The notes: generated by a model not told the origin, from the sequence alone. Positions 39,660 to 48,361 are shown, numbered from the stretch's first letter. The stretch: 64,000 nucleotides of DNA from Gammaproteobacteria bacterium (GCA_030654835.1 JAURWS010000021.1:1-64000), one strand, 5' to 3'. A program made the numbers and translations.

Positions 39660-40329
39660 GGCCTGCCTCCTCACTGGCATTCGTCGCGCCAGTCAGTTGT
39701 GACTGGTAAATGGCCAGCCGCATATCGAATTCAGCCAGCCATTGGGCATCGACAAAGGCCTTCAGAATGCGCCGCACCTCATAACTTGCGGTACCAGTGG
39801 ATGCGCCACTGGGAGGTTTGAGTTTCTGCAGGTACCCCAGCTCGGTCACCTTGTTGATTGTGGTCTCGATCTGGTCGATCAACTTGGCTTCGTTCGGGCC
39901 ACTGGGCAGAAACACCCGCACCAGCTCCACGATGTCGTCGCGGGAGAGCACCAGCCGCGTGTCGCCGCCACCGGCGTCGAATTCGGCCAGCTTCTTGCGC
40001 AACAAGGCGAGCAACAAACTCACCGCGAAGGACAAAGGTCGGCGCGCCACCAGACGCGGCAAACGGGGTGCCGGATCGTCGTCGGCGGGCTCCGGCCTGC
40101 TCTTGAGAAAGGCATAGCCTTCTGCCTCATCCAGCACCAGATCAAGATTCAGCACGGCTACGTAGTCACGCACCCGGGCCTGCAGGTTCAGCAGCGCCGC
40201 CCATTGGCGTTCGTCATCATCACGGTACTGCACGCTTTTAAGCAGGCCGATCAGCAGCACCGACAAATCGGCGGCCGGTGCCACCATTGGGTGCGCCGCA
40301 GGTATTGCGTGAGAGAATTCTTCTTCCAT
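39652..40329 (-). CDS. jetB: Wadjet JetB, MukE-like kite subunit (DUF4194)
   Basis: This 225-aa helical protein has the DUF4194 layout: an N-terminal [37 protein letters not shown] and winged-helix segments ([20 protein letters not shown]). In Wadjet it is the kite-like subunit bridging JetA and DNA. It lies between jetA (8-base gap) and jetC (overlap). Length fits the family. Confidence 0.9.
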   Translation of the reverse strand: MEEEFSHAIPAAHPMVAPAADLSVLLIGLLKSVQYRDDDERQWAALLNLQARVRDYVAVLNLDLVLDEAEGYAFLKSRPEPADDDPAPRLPRLVARRPLSFAVSLLLALLRKKLAEFDAGGGDTRLVLSRDDIVELVRVFLPSGPNEAKLIDQIETTINKVTELGYLQKLKPPSGASTGTASYEVRRILKAFVDAQWLAEFDMRLAIYQSQLTGATNASEEAGHA

Positions 40330-40337
40330 CCTTTGCC

Positions 40338-41822
40338 TCAGCTCTTGTTCTTGTCCAATGCATGAAAACCATGCATAAAAATCACGCGTGGCAGTCGTGC
40401 GCGGCGGGTGATTGCCTGACCGTCGGTAGACAACGCCTGCCAGCGGATGGGCTCGGGCGTGTCCTCATCCACCACGGTGCTGAAAGTCTCACTGCCCAGG
40501 TGCAGATAGGCTACCAACTCGGCCAGCCCTTGTTGCAAAGGCTGGTTGAGTACCAGTTCGTTCAGGGTGATCTGCGCCCGGTTCTGCAGGGCATGGCGGA
40601 TGTGGCGGGTCAGGCGAGCCTTGTCGACCACTACCTGATCGAACAGCGCAGAGGGGTCAATATCCTCATCGCCCGCCTGCAAGGTCAGGTCAGCAATCAC
40701 CGGCCTGATGGCCGGGGTGAACAAGGGGCGCTCCATTGCCAATTCGACATCGGCGCAAGCTTCGGCCATGTCCATCACATTGCCAACAGGCGGAGCATTC
40801 CGCAGGGCCAGCGCCTTGCTCTCGATGCCATGCAGGATGTCCATGATGCGGCGGTTTTCCAGCCAGGCCTGGTCATCAAGGAAGCGGCGTAACTGCTGCG
40901 ACAAAGCGGCGACTGTGCGCTGGGTGTGCTCGCCAGCTTCCATCCAGTCGTAGTGCACGCGGCGTGTACGGCTGTCGGGTTTCAAATCCGTCACCGCAGG
41001 CAGTGCCAGCACGCGATCCAGCAGTTCGGTCAATTCCTCCTGCCGACGGCTGGAGAGCAGGAATTCCCAGAATGCGCGGAAGCTCTTGCCCTGATCGGAA
41101 TCGGCAATCGCATCGCGCTCGCCCATGATGTCTTCCAGCAGCGCACCCTTGCTGCCTTCCCATAGCGCAATGCGTTCACGCACGCGCCGGTCGAGCTGGC
41201 GGAAGTTGTGTTCCACTTCACGGAAGTCGGTTAGCAACTCGCGCGCGCCCTGCACGAACTGTTGGAAGCGGTCCTTCAACGCAGTGTCATCCAACAGTGG
41301 GACATCGCCGGCCAGCACTCGCGCGATCTCGGTGTCGATGTCATCGCGCTTCTTCTGCAGTTCCGCGATGCGCTTGGCCGGGTCGGCCTCGCTGCCCTCG
41401 CTCATCTGCTTAAGCAGGTCGAACAGCGTGAGCAAGCGCGACTCGGTGCCGACGAACTGCCGCTCGGACAATTGCGCCAGCCAGGCGATAGCCTTTTCGG
41501 TGGCGGGCGTTAAATCGAACTGCGCCTCGTCCGTGCCCGGGCGGTAGAACTTGCGCAGCCAGCCCTTGTCGGGCTCAGCCCAGTCGTTAAGGTATTCCAG
41601 CGCAGGCCTGGGAAAGGCGGTTTCGCCCAGGTGCAGGCGCAGGGCATACAGCTCATCTTCCAGTACCTCCGTCAAATCCGCCGCCGCCATCACGCGGACA
41701 TTAGGAACGACAAACACCCGGTGCAGAAAACTCGCCACCAATGGAGCATGGTCTGAACGCAACAAACGCCATGCCGGGTGGTGGGTGCGCAGGGCGTCGA
41801 GGGTGGCGAAGTCGAGAGTCAT
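40338..41822 (-). CDS. jetA: Wadjet JetA, MukF-like kleisin (DUF3375)
   Basis: This 494-aa DUF3375 protein is first in the operon. It begins LDALRTHHPAWRLLRSDHAPLVASFLHRVF, typical of DUF3375, and contains a central coiled coil (IAELQKKRDDIDTEIARVL, about 175) and FREVEHNFRQLDRRVRERIA. JetA is the kleisin closing the SMC ring. With jetB, jetC and jetD intact and in order, the system looks complete. Confidence 0.92.
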   Translation of the reverse strand: MTLDFATLDALRTHHPAWRLLRSDHAPLVASFLHRVFVVPNVRVMAAADLTEVLEDELYALRLHLGETAFPRPALEYLNDWAEPDKGWLRKFYRPGTDEAQFDLTPATEKAIAWLAQLSERQFVGTESRLLTLFDLLKQMSEGSEADPAKRIAELQKKRDDIDTEIARVLAGDVPLLDDTALKDRFQQFVQGARELLTDFREVEHNFRQLDRRVRERIALWEGSKGALLEDIMGERDAIADSDQGKSFRAFWEFLLSSRRQEELTELLDRVLALPAVTDLKPDSRTRRVHYDWMEAGEHTQRTVAALSQQLRRFLDDQAWLENRRIMDILHGIESKALALRNAPPVGNVMDMAEACADVELAMERPLFTPAIRPVIADLTLQAGDEDIDPSALFDQVVVDKARLTRHIRHALQNRAQITLNELVLNQPLQQGLAELVAYLHLGSETFSTVVDEDTPEPIRWQALSTDGQAITRRARLPRVIFMHGFHALDKNKS

Positions 41823-42060
41823 GGAGCTGAATCCGCTAAATCATGGAACACGGCAAACTGCTTTTTGACCTGTTCACGCAGCGTGTTGGTGTCAATAATA
41901 GAAATTTTTAGTTTCATAGCATGAGGTGGTAATCCCCCACATTTTCAAAGTGAGATCGTAGTAGAGTCAGGCCACCATGGCCACTCCATTTTTGTGTGTT
42001 TTGTACATGCCAATTCCTGGCCGTCGCGTTCGATCAGTGTTTGCATGATGCTATCCTCAT

Positions 42061-42086
42061 GGTACGCAACGGAGCCAGTGCGTACC
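42061..42086. promoter_or_regulatory. Perfect 8-bp inverted repeat upstream of jetA
   Basis: GGTACGCA and TGCGTACC flank a 10-base spacer, about 240 bases upstream of the jetA start. It could be an operator or part of the decayed mobile DNA; no T run follows on either strand. Confidence 0.35.
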
Positions 42087-42115
42087 CTGACGCGCGCAAG
42101 AATGCGATATTCTTT

Positions 42116-42280
42116 TCAGGCGAGCTTGGCATAGTGCAAACTCCTTGAGGTTATCTCTGCAGTGTCGGCAGGGCAATTCTTGTTCATCACATCGGCGGCG
42201 CTGTAGCCCCGCATGCGCTTGGTGCCGACGTTGAAAATCTGAATGACACCCTTAGCATCGGTTGCAATACTCGAAAAGTT
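42116..42280 (-). pseudogene. PAS-domain remnant of a sensor protein
   Basis: A 55-codon open stretch without a start reads FSSIATDAKGVIQIFNVGTK and RMRGYSAADVMNKN, which resembles the first PAS domain of PAS-containing histidine kinases or chemoreceptors. It ends at a stop at 42116. No kinase domain follows, so it is a fragment left by rearrangement. Confidence 0.55.
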
Positions 42281-42596
42281 GACCTTTCAGTGATGAGACT
42301 TATTACAGAGTGTTCGTAATGCAGCACTATTTCGAAGATCCGTTCATGGGCGACCTGCGCCAATCCAGAACTGTGAGCGCCTGGATTGCAAACGAATGTT
42401 CTTGATTTCGAAGTCGACCCTCCATGATGCATCGCGCTTCAAAATTACCAACAGGGCAACCGCTATGAGTATATAGATCGTATCGATAATTCACTCTCCT
42501 CAGCCATAAAATCGCGGATTCGAACTCAATCTCATCCTGATTCCAATCCATCCGGGAGCACAGTGATGATCCTTTTCAAACGGTTAAATAGTAAGC

Positions 42597-42954
42597 CTCG
42601 TCAGCGATTCATATCATCTATCTACGCGGCGATATGCGCGCATCATGCACAGATGGGTTGAGCAGATCGGGTTGGGCACAACCTGTTACGGCACACACCA
42701 TGCGACGAACAAAGCCCACGCTGTTCTATAAACGCACGAAGAACCTGAGGGCGGTCCAGTTGCTACTTGGACATTCCAAGATTGAGAGCGCCGTGCGCTA
42801 TTTGGGTATCGACGTGGACGATGCCCTGAAGATGGCGCAACAGACTGAAGTTTGGGCATTGGGAAAAGAATTGCTGTCATCACTATGGCCGCACTCCAAA
42901 CCGCCCAAAGAAGTGGTTGATGCCGGTAGCACTAGGTGTTACCATTTCGCATGA
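42597..42954 (+). pseudogene. Tyrosine recombinase/integrase C-terminal remnant, frameshifted
   Basis: Two frames join into the C-terminal part of a phage-type integrase: YHLSTRRYARIMHRWVEQIGL then YGTH in one frame, continuing after about 42698 in a second frame as MRRTKPTLFYKRTKNLRAVQLLLGHSKIESAVRYLGI. Two bases appear to be missing at the join, in the conserved TH-x-(M/L)RRTK region. The catalytic HxxR and LLGH motifs remain but the N-terminal half is gone. The second-frame ORF is track entry 42634-42954. Confidence 0.78.
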
Positions 42955-43328
42955 CTAAATCGTCCCCAAAAGCGGTTCGAGCCTTCAAGACGGCGTGGTT
43001 TGCCAAAGAAGCTCGCAAAGCGAAGATATCCGATGGGGATTTGTGTCGAGCCATTCAGCAAGTTATTCAAGGACTGGCTGATGATCTTGGTGGTGGGGTG
43101 TTCAAGAAGCGGCTAAACGACAACATGCACCGATCAATCATTCTGGCCAAGGCAGGTAAGCATTGGATATATGCCTACCTCTATGCCAAGAAGGACCGTG
43201 AGAACATCACGCCGAATGAATTGTCAGCATTCAAAAGATTGGCGAAAGACTATGCGAATGCCGGAGAAGACAAGATTGCCACACTGTTGAGAGATGAGGA
43301 ATTATTGGAGATCTGCCATGACAACTAA
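42951..43328 (+). CDS. HigB-like RelE-superfamily toxin
   Basis: This 125-aa protein fits the RelE-like HigB family: FKTAWFAKEARKAKISDGDLCRAI, GGGVFKKRLNDN, HWIYAYLYAKKDRENI and LSAFKRLAKDYA. Such toxins cleave mRNA, usually on the ribosome. The ATG at 42951 (MTKSSPKAV) is preferred to the ORF-track start. The stop overlaps the antitoxin start by 11 bases. The toxin-first order is typical of higBA. Confidence 0.8.
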   Translation: MTKSSPKAVRAFKTAWFAKEARKAKISDGDLCRAIQQVIQGLADDLGGGVFKKRLNDNMHRSIILAKAGKHWIYAYLYAKKDRENITPNELSAFKRLAKDYANAGEDKIATLLRDEELLEICHDN

Positions 43329-43650
43329 AACTACTACAGCAAAACCCAAGAGTGATGCATTTGCAGCCATTCATAGTGCAGCACAAGGATTGCACCGTGC
43401 TGGCGCTATCACCAAAACAACTCTGCGTGAATATGACGCGCTCTGCTTGGATTCGGTCCCGGAGTTTAATGCCAAAGACATCAAACGTATTCGTGAGCAT
43501 GCTCACGTTAGCCAACCCGTATTTGCGCGCTATTTGAACACCAGTGAGTCTACGGTTCAAAAGTGGGAAACCGGCCAGAAACGCCCAAGCGGAATGGCTC
43601 TTCGATTGTTGAGTGTGGTTGAAAAGCACGGTCTTGAAGTGCTGGTCTGA
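43318..43650 (+). CDS. HigA-like HTH antitoxin
   Basis: This 110-aa protein has a C-terminal XRE/YiaG-type helix-turn-helix (IKRIREHAHVSQPVFARYLNTSESTVQKWETGQKRPSG) and MALRLLSVVEKHGLEVL at the end. It neutralises the upstream toxin and represses the operon. The ATG at 43318 overlaps the toxin stop; the track start at 43294 lies inside the toxin. The pair sits next to an integrase remnant, so it may stabilise the former mobile region. Confidence 0.8.
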   Translation: MTTKTTTAKPKSDAFAAIHSAAQGLHRAGAITKTTLREYDALCLDSVPEFNAKDIKRIREHAHVSQPVFARYLNTSESTVQKWETGQKRPSGMALRLLSVVEKHGLEVLV

Positions 43651-43978
43651 TCGTTACTGATTTCTCACAAGTACGAAAGTCACCTCCAAAGCAAGCGGCA
43701 ATCATTGCTGTTTTCAGCAAATCTCCACAGTCCGGTTTGGCCGAACAGTTGATGTTCACTTCGCTTACCAATTTCCGTCCGCGCGCAATTAGCTGTAAGT
43801 AACCCTTATGATTGGCAACTTGCCTGCCGATTTCCGGCATGACTGAATTGGTGATGCCGAAATCCAACCGCGGATTCAACCCCAAAGCTGTCATGACATT
43901 GAGATAGGCGCCAATGGTCACAGACGGCTCACTGTTGTCGCACTGATGCGCAAAGATTTCTGTGAAAGGAAAATGTGT
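43651..43978 (-). pseudogene. Possible remnant of an XRE/HipB-type regulator
   Basis: On the minus strand a frame reads EPSVTIGAYLNVMTALGLNPRL (around 43870-43930), which resembles the segment after the HTH in small XRE antitoxins. No complete HTH, start codon or defined 3' end is visible, and the downstream part (track 43550-43921) is unrecognised. I regard it as a decayed gene with modest confidence; it fills the gap between higA and the Ig-like protein gene. Confidence 0.3.
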
Positions 43979-45007
43979 TTAATTGCTGGTTTTGGTCAGC
44001 GTGAAGGTGAAAGTCTTGGTGGCACCCGGGGGGATTTCCTCGGGCGTTGCCCGCAGCTGTGTCGGCGAGAAGGCATAACCACTCGGCGGTTCCAGTTGCA
44101 GGTAAGAGAAGCAATACACCTCCGTGCATGTGGCTGAAAGTGTGTGGGTTCCTGTCGCCATGGTCATGTAGTGGGAGAGGTTGGAGGAGTTGGTGTTCTT
44201 GATGACCACGCCGTCCAGTGTGATGCGGGCAAGCAGGGACACATCACCGCCAATGAAAACCCACGCCTGCCCCTGCGGAGTGGTGGCCTGAGAAACGGTG
44301 ACCGTCACCGGCTGGCAGTCCTGATTGCCGCCGATATCCCTTGCGCAGATTTGGAAATTGTAAGTGCCAGCCAGTGAGGGAGTCCCCTCCAGATTGCCTG
44401 TCAGCAAATCCACTGTCATGAGTGAGGGCGGCGTGCCATAGGCGAGCGAATCCAGTCGGTAACTGTAGGGTGACGAGCCGCCGCTGACTCCGGATATGAG
44501 GGCGACATTGCAGTACTGATTGACGGTGCACGTGCCAGTGCTGGTAGTCAGCTCCACACCAAGGGCACTGACGCCACCTGTGAATGTGAAGGGCGCGACG
44601 GAATAACCGAGCCAGTTGTTGCTGTTCGCCGGATCACTGCCAGCCCGAACCGCCACCAGATAGAAACTGTAGGTGCCGTTTGCCACACCGGCGGGAAGCA
44701 CCATCGCATAGAAATTATTCACCTGCAGGTTCGCCAGCCCAAAGCCCCTGGCAACGGGTTCCAGCGTGGACACCCAGCTGAGGTTGCTGTTGAGCGTCAA
44801 GATGGCGCCGCCCGGAGTGGCAAGTACCACATATAAATCGACAGCCTGTCCTGCATCGTTGGTGGGAGTGATCGCCGCCGACAGATAGAGCAGGCTTCCC
44901 GGACCGAAACTGTTTTGGTTGGTGGTCAGCTGCAGTGTCGCAGCCGAGCCGGCATGCCCTGTCAGTAAGAGAAGTGCCGCGACGCAGCTAAGCATTATTG
45001 TCTTCAT
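43979..45007 (-). CDS. Secreted Ig-like domain protein
   Basis: This 342-aa protein has a signal peptide (MKTIMLSCVAALLLLTGHAGSA). A putative-Ig segment at about 155-240 (PPSLMTVDLLTGNLEGTPSLAGTYNFQICARDIGGNQDCQPVTVTV) matches the He-PIG/cadherin-like repeat pattern. Ser/Thr/Gly-rich beta-sandwich sequence surrounds it. Cysteine pairs (CTVNQYC, CTEVYC) suggest disulfides. No enzyme motif is seen. The function is unknown, perhaps adhesion or surface binding. Confidence 0.65.
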   Translation of the reverse strand: MKTIMLSCVAALLLLTGHAGSAATLQLTTNQNSFGPGSLLYLSAAITPTNDAGQAVDLYVVLATPGGAILTLNSNLSWVSTLEPVARGFGLANLQVNNFYAMVLPAGVANGTYSFYLVAVRAGSDPANSNNWLGYSVAPFTFTGGVSALGVELTTSTGTCTVNQYCNVALISGVSGGSSPYSYRLDSLAYGTPPSLMTVDLLTGNLEGTPSLAGTYNFQICARDIGGNQDCQPVTVTVSQATTPQGQAWVFIGGDVSLLARITLDGVVIKNTNSSNLSHYMTMATGTHTLSATCTEVYCFSYLQLEPPSGYAFSPTQLRATPEEIPPGATKTFTFTLTKTSN

Positions 45008-45149
45008 GGTTTGACCGTAAGTCCTAAAGGAGGGCGGTGCTCATCCCTTGAATGTATGGCGAGAGGTTCGTGAGGTCAATGCGGCAATTTGTCCTGGCGC
45101 AAGAAACGTCAAGTTTTTCCTGCAAGAGTAGAGAGTGGGAGGGGTTCAA

Positions 45150-46232
45150 TTACTGGCCGTTGGCCCCCAGGTTTTCAATCTCAACGGTATTATCCAGCTT
45201 CAGTTCCAGGGCAGTGACGAAGGCATTACGCAGAATGCTCAGCATGGCGGACAGGACGCCTGCGCCGACGTCCGCAATCTCTCCCGAAAACGGAATCACC
45301 GACGCGAACTGGTCTTCAGGCTGATTCTGCAGAAGCACCGCAGTGACCGCGACGATTCCCTCCCAGATATTGCGCAGCAGATTTTCCTCCTCCCCCAGGC
45401 TGAAGAACTCCGCATTGGCCAATATGGGTTTGAGATAGCCTTCGAAGCGACCGTTGGCGGACGCGAATTCCGCAAATACCGAGAACTCGCCCGCTTCCGC
45501 ATCCACGCCGATGTAGGCGTTCAGCAGACCATTGAGTTCCGTCAGAGGCAGAGTCTCCAGCTGCACATCGACCTCGAAGACAGGTGGATCTGCGAGGGGA
45601 CTCAATTGACCGTTGATCGCCAGGGGAGTTCCTGCACCGAAGAGACCTGTCAGGGTGGCGCTGGCAAAGGTGTCTGCGTCCGTGTCAGTTGCATTGGAAA
45701 GATTGGTGGCCAGTGCATCGATATCGTGAATGTGGACGTTGAGGGGGCGGTCAACATCTGCGTCATCGAGCCGGAAGTGGCCATCCTGGATCTCGAAGCG
45801 GTTTATCGTAAAGGGCACCAGTTCTTCGAGCAGACTGTACCAGGGCACGCCCGCACCGATCTGCTCCTGCGCGGGATCATCGGCGGCGATCAAGTGCACC
45901 TCTGGAGAAAACAGTTCCACCTCGCCCACTACGGCACCGTCCAGCAGCGCTCTCCATTCGAGTGAGATGGCAGCCCGTGGCATCCAAACGAATGGTTCAG
46001 TCGTGTCGACGCCCCTCTTCTCGATGACCAGGTTCACAATGTTGTATTCCCCGCGCCAAAGCGCGAGGTCGATGTCCTCAAGATGCCCGCTATATTCTTC
46101 CAACGAAGCGAGGCGTGAGTTGATCTGATCCTTGACGATAAAGGGCAATGCCGCTCTGAGTCCGACGAGCAACAGCAGAGTGACCCCGATCACCACTGCA
46201 GTACGGTGCCTTTTTATTCTGTTTTGGGCCAT
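45150..46232 (-). CDS. DUF748-family AsmA-like protein
   Basis: This 360-aa protein has one N-terminal membrane segment (VVIGVTLLLLVGLRAALPFIV). The family pattern is LALWRGEYNIVNLVIEK, then ISLEWRALLDGAVVGEVELFSPEVHLI. The rest is beta-rich like AsmA/TamB bridge-like proteins. It probably sits in the inner membrane facing the periplasm. Homologous full-length DUF748 proteins can be much longer, so this is the short type. A role in envelope lipid transfer is only inferred. Confidence 0.75.
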   Translation of the reverse strand: MAQNRIKRHRTAVVIGVTLLLLVGLRAALPFIVKDQINSRLASLEEYSGHLEDIDLALWRGEYNIVNLVIEKRGVDTTEPFVWMPRAAISLEWRALLDGAVVGEVELFSPEVHLIAADDPAQEQIGAGVPWYSLLEELVPFTINRFEIQDGHFRLDDADVDRPLNVHIHDIDALATNLSNATDTDADTFASATLTGLFGAGTPLAINGQLSPLADPPVFEVDVQLETLPLTELNGLLNAYIGVDAEAGEFSVFAEFASANGRFEGYLKPILANAEFFSLGEEENLLRNIWEGIVAVTAVLLQNQPEDQFASVIPFSGEIADVGAGVLSAMLSILRNAFVTALELKLDNTVEIENLGANGQ

Positions 46233-46361
46233 GTCGTCATCTCGGCAAATTGGGTGCGATCAGGCAGTGTAACTCCCCTCGACGACATAGGACTGTTGTA
46301 TACCGCTCTCATTGCCGGCTCGAATCAGCATGGGAGGTCTCCTGCCAAGACGATTTTGATA

Positions 46362-47123
46362 TCAGTGCTTCATCTGGCTTATTTCGACGGCAAGTGGCAG
46401 CAGCCGGTCACTTTCTTTTTTAACCACGCCGTAGCATTCGCATGATCTTTTCGCGACACCATCCCGATCAAGCACGGTGATCTCACCAGCGTCGTATTGA
46501 ATGAGCCCCGCCCTCTCCAGCGCACGTGCGACCTTTTTGACGTCGGCGGGCTTGAGACCAAGCATGTTGCCGATCAACGTCTCGGTCATGCTGATGCGAG
46601 TTGAAGGTAAGCGATCCAGACTTAACAGCATCCAGCGGCAAAGTTGTTGATCCACTGGATGATGCCGATTGCATGCTGCGGTTTGCACCATTTGCGTGAT
46701 CAATGCGGAGGCGAACATCAGCAGCAGACGGGTCAGTGCGCCTCCGGCGTGAAACTCGTCTTTAAGCACCTGTGCTTTCAGTCGGTACGCATAACCGGCG
46801 TTCTGCACGATGGCCCGGCTCAACGTTGAGTCCCCGCCCATGAACAGGGCAATACCGATCATGCCTTCGTTTCCCACCACGGCGATTTCCGCCGACTCTC
46901 CGTTTTTCATTACGTAGAGCAGCGAGACGATGCAGTCGATCGGGAAATAGGCGTGACTCATGGTTTCATTCGATTCGTACAGAACCTGGCCCAGTGTCAG
47001 AGGAACCAATTCTAGATCCTTGGCCAGGCGCTCACACACTTCAGAGGACAAGGCGGCGAGAAGTGCATTTTGTTGCGGCCGGTGTTGATCGACCGTAGAC
47101 GTATTTTTCAATTGAAGCTCCAT
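46362..47123 (-). CDS. Crp/Fnr-family transcriptional regulator
   Basis: This 254-aa protein has an N-terminal cyclic-nucleotide-type beta-barrel (LVPLTLGQVLYESNETMSHAYFPIDCIVSLLYVM, about 35-70) and a C-terminal Crp-type winged helix (MTETLIGNMLGLKPADVKKVARALERAGLIQY, about 185-215). The subtype with YFP-x-D-x-IVSLL appears in many poorly characterised single-copy regulators. There is no Fnr cysteine set, so it is not an oxygen sensor. The ATG at 47123 is chosen because the ORF-track N-terminus overlaps, out of frame, the KDGQ miniprotein and hairpin upstream. Confidence 0.85.
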   Translation of the reverse strand: MELQLKNTSTVDQHRPQQNALLAALSSEVCERLAKDLELVPLTLGQVLYESNETMSHAYFPIDCIVSLLYVMKNGESAEIAVVGNEGMIGIALFMGGDSTLSRAIVQNAGYAYRLKAQVLKDEFHAGGALTRLLLMFASALITQMVQTAACNRHHPVDQQLCRWMLLSLDRLPSTRISMTETLIGNMLGLKPADVKKVARALERAGLIQYDAGEITVLDRDGVAKRSCECYGVVKKESDRLLPLAVEISQMKH

Positions 47124-47159
47124 TTCGAATTTTTCACGGTTCTCCCGGTATAAGGAGGA

Positions 47160-47185
47160 GCGCGCCCGGCCTCGGCCGGGGCGCG
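47160..47185 (-). terminator. GC-rich hairpin between miniprotein and Crp-type regulator
   Basis: On the minus strand GCGCCCCGGCC and GGCCGGGCGCGC form a stem of about 11 pairs with one bulged C around a GA loop. It lies 20 bases after the miniprotein stop and 36 before the regulator start. There is no clear T tract; it may be an attenuator or an RNA-stabilising end. Confidence 0.55.
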
Positions 47186-47205
47186 TTATCCGCACAGCCG
47201 CGACG

Positions 47206-47343
47206 CTAGCGCTTCTGTCCATCCTTGGTCTGTCCTGGCTTGCTCTGTCCATCCTTTTTCTGGCCGTCCTTGCCCTGTCCGTCCTTTTTCTCTGCTGGCT
47301 TGCTCTGTCCTGGTTTGTTCTGTCCTTCGGCTTGTTGACCCAT
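47206..47343 (-). CDS. KDGQ-repeat miniprotein, 45 aa
   Basis: This is too short for the ORF track in this frame. On the minus strand an ATG at 47343, preceded by GGGAG with nine bases of spacing, opens a 45-codon frame starting MGQQAEGQNKPGQSK and ending KDGQKR-stop. It consists almost entirely of imperfect five- to six-residue repeats (K-D-G-Q-K/S/G, K-P-G-Q-S/T), with no hydrophobic residues to speak of. It is predicted to be disordered, basic and soluble. Similar small Gln/Gly/Lys-repeat proteins exist in proteobacteria by recall, but no function is known to me. A hairpin and a Crp/Fnr regulator follow in the same direction. Confidence 0.6.
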   Translation of the reverse strand: MGQQAEGQNKPGQSKPAEKKDGQGKDGQKKDGQSKPGQTKDGQKR

Positions 47344-47637
47344 GATGCTGTACTCCCGTGGCTGCAGTCGAAATTGACTGTGTATTCACGGTATCCAAAA
47401 AAGTTTGCAGCCGTATGTTCGATAACCGACTTTGGACGACCGGGCGCTTGTTCGATATTCATATAGCGGGTATCGAGTTGGCTATCCTTGGGGGTGTACA
47501 TGCGCAGGGCGTATGGGGTTGGCGCTAACCCACCCTGACACCAACTGCTAATCATGTTGCCTCAGGCCACATGACAAATGTTATTGAAATAGGGTGTTTT
47601 CTTGATGTTTCAACAGGAAAGCGGATACATGCGAGGC

Positions 47638-48054
47638 CTATTCAACCTGCCAGGTCCTCGCGGCCATTACGCCGGCCCAGGCTGCTACTCCCGTGATAAA
47701 AGTGCCCCAGGTCCAGTCGATAGCCACCATTGAGCCATGCCACTGGCGCATGATTGACCATGAAGTCAGTTCATAGGTCCCGTACGCGACAAACCCCAGC
47801 ACCGCACCGTGGATCAATGCGCTGACCGGAGCGTCATTACGCAGTGCTGGCAGCCCCGCAAACCACAGGATGCCAAACATGTAAACAAGATAGAACAAGG
47901 CCGCAGGCGGTACGCGCAAGCCATCGATCAGTTGCCCGCCCAGGTGCTGCTGGAAAAGTGGCTGTATCACGGATCGCAGCATCAGGGCATCTGCGACGAG
48001 AAAGACAACGGATGTCACGACGAACAGAATGGCAATTTGCATGAGGTTTCTCAT
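47638..48054 (-). CDS. DUF2177-family membrane protein
   Basis: This 138-aa protein has four predicted membrane helices (IAILFVVTSVVFLVADALML; FYLVYMFGILWFAGLPAL; GAVLGFVAYGTYELTSW; WGTFITGVAAWAGVMAA). The motif ADALML near the start and FGFVAYGTYELTNxA-like segment match DUF2177. The function of the family is unknown to me. It is probably monocistronic. Confidence 0.8.
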   Translation of the reverse strand: MRNLMQIAILFVVTSVVFLVADALMLRSVIQPLFQQHLGGQLIDGLRVPPAALFYLVYMFGILWFAGLPALRNDAPVSALIHGAVLGFVAYGTYELTSWSIMRQWHGSMVAIDWTWGTFITGVAAWAGVMAARTWQVE

Positions 48055-48057
48055 TGA

Positions 48058-48316
48058 TAGGATTACGAGGGAAGGGGGCTGGTGGATCAGTTTTGCGGGA
48101 GAGCGGCCGTCAGTCCGGTGCTTTTTAGCGGAAATGGTGGGTTAAGATGGACATAACTCTCCGAGCCGGAGAAATGGCCGTGTCCGCATGATGTCCAGTT
48201 CTCGTCCACATGCGACGCCTGATTTGCGCCGGAAAATGCTCCTGCATTTCCGGCATTCGCGCCATCCCTGGCGCTTACCCCGACTATGCAAGTCCGAAAC
48301 CTCCACTTTCGGCCAA
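48058..48316. other. Non-coding region between DUF2177 gene and tmRNA terminator
   Basis: No gene is supported here. It contains one hairpin (CCGGAAAATGC/GCATTTCCGG, about 48229-48253). A minus-strand ORF at 48087-48332 has no recognisable features. It lies downstream of the ssrA 3' end, a common integration site, but no duplicate of the ssrA end was seen. Confidence 0.4.
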
Positions 48317-48352
48317 ACAAAAAAGCCCACACTTCCTTGCGGAAGCATGGGC
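48317..48352 (-). terminator. Rho-independent terminator of ssrA
   Basis: On the minus strand AAGCCCATGCTTCC and GGAAGTGTGGGCTT form a 14-pair stem with one G-U and one mismatch around GCAA, followed by TTTTG. It starts about 10 bases after the tmRNA CCA end. Confidence 0.88.
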
Positions 48353-48361
48353 TTGTTTGTT

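Larger units (their letters stand above)
41823..42593. other. Decayed non-coding strip upstream of jetA
   Basis: About 770 bases with no intact gene. It holds the presumed jet promoter, an 8-bp inverted repeat (42061-42086) and a PAS-domain remnant (42116-42280). A minus-strand ORF at 42327-42551 (75 aa) has no features I recognise. The strip is AT-richer than the flanking jet operon. Confidence 0.55.

Noticed and set aside
42327-42551. 75-aa minus-strand ORF beginning MDWNQDEIEFES
   Set aside because: No recognisable family, poor initiation context, and surrounded by decayed sequence; too weak to call a gene.
47186-47398. 70-aa minus-strand ORF over the KDGQ repeats, and the 144-residue N-terminal extension of the Crp-type ORF
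   Set aside because: Both read the repeat DNA in other frames and give irregular Arg/Thr-rich peptides without a good start site.
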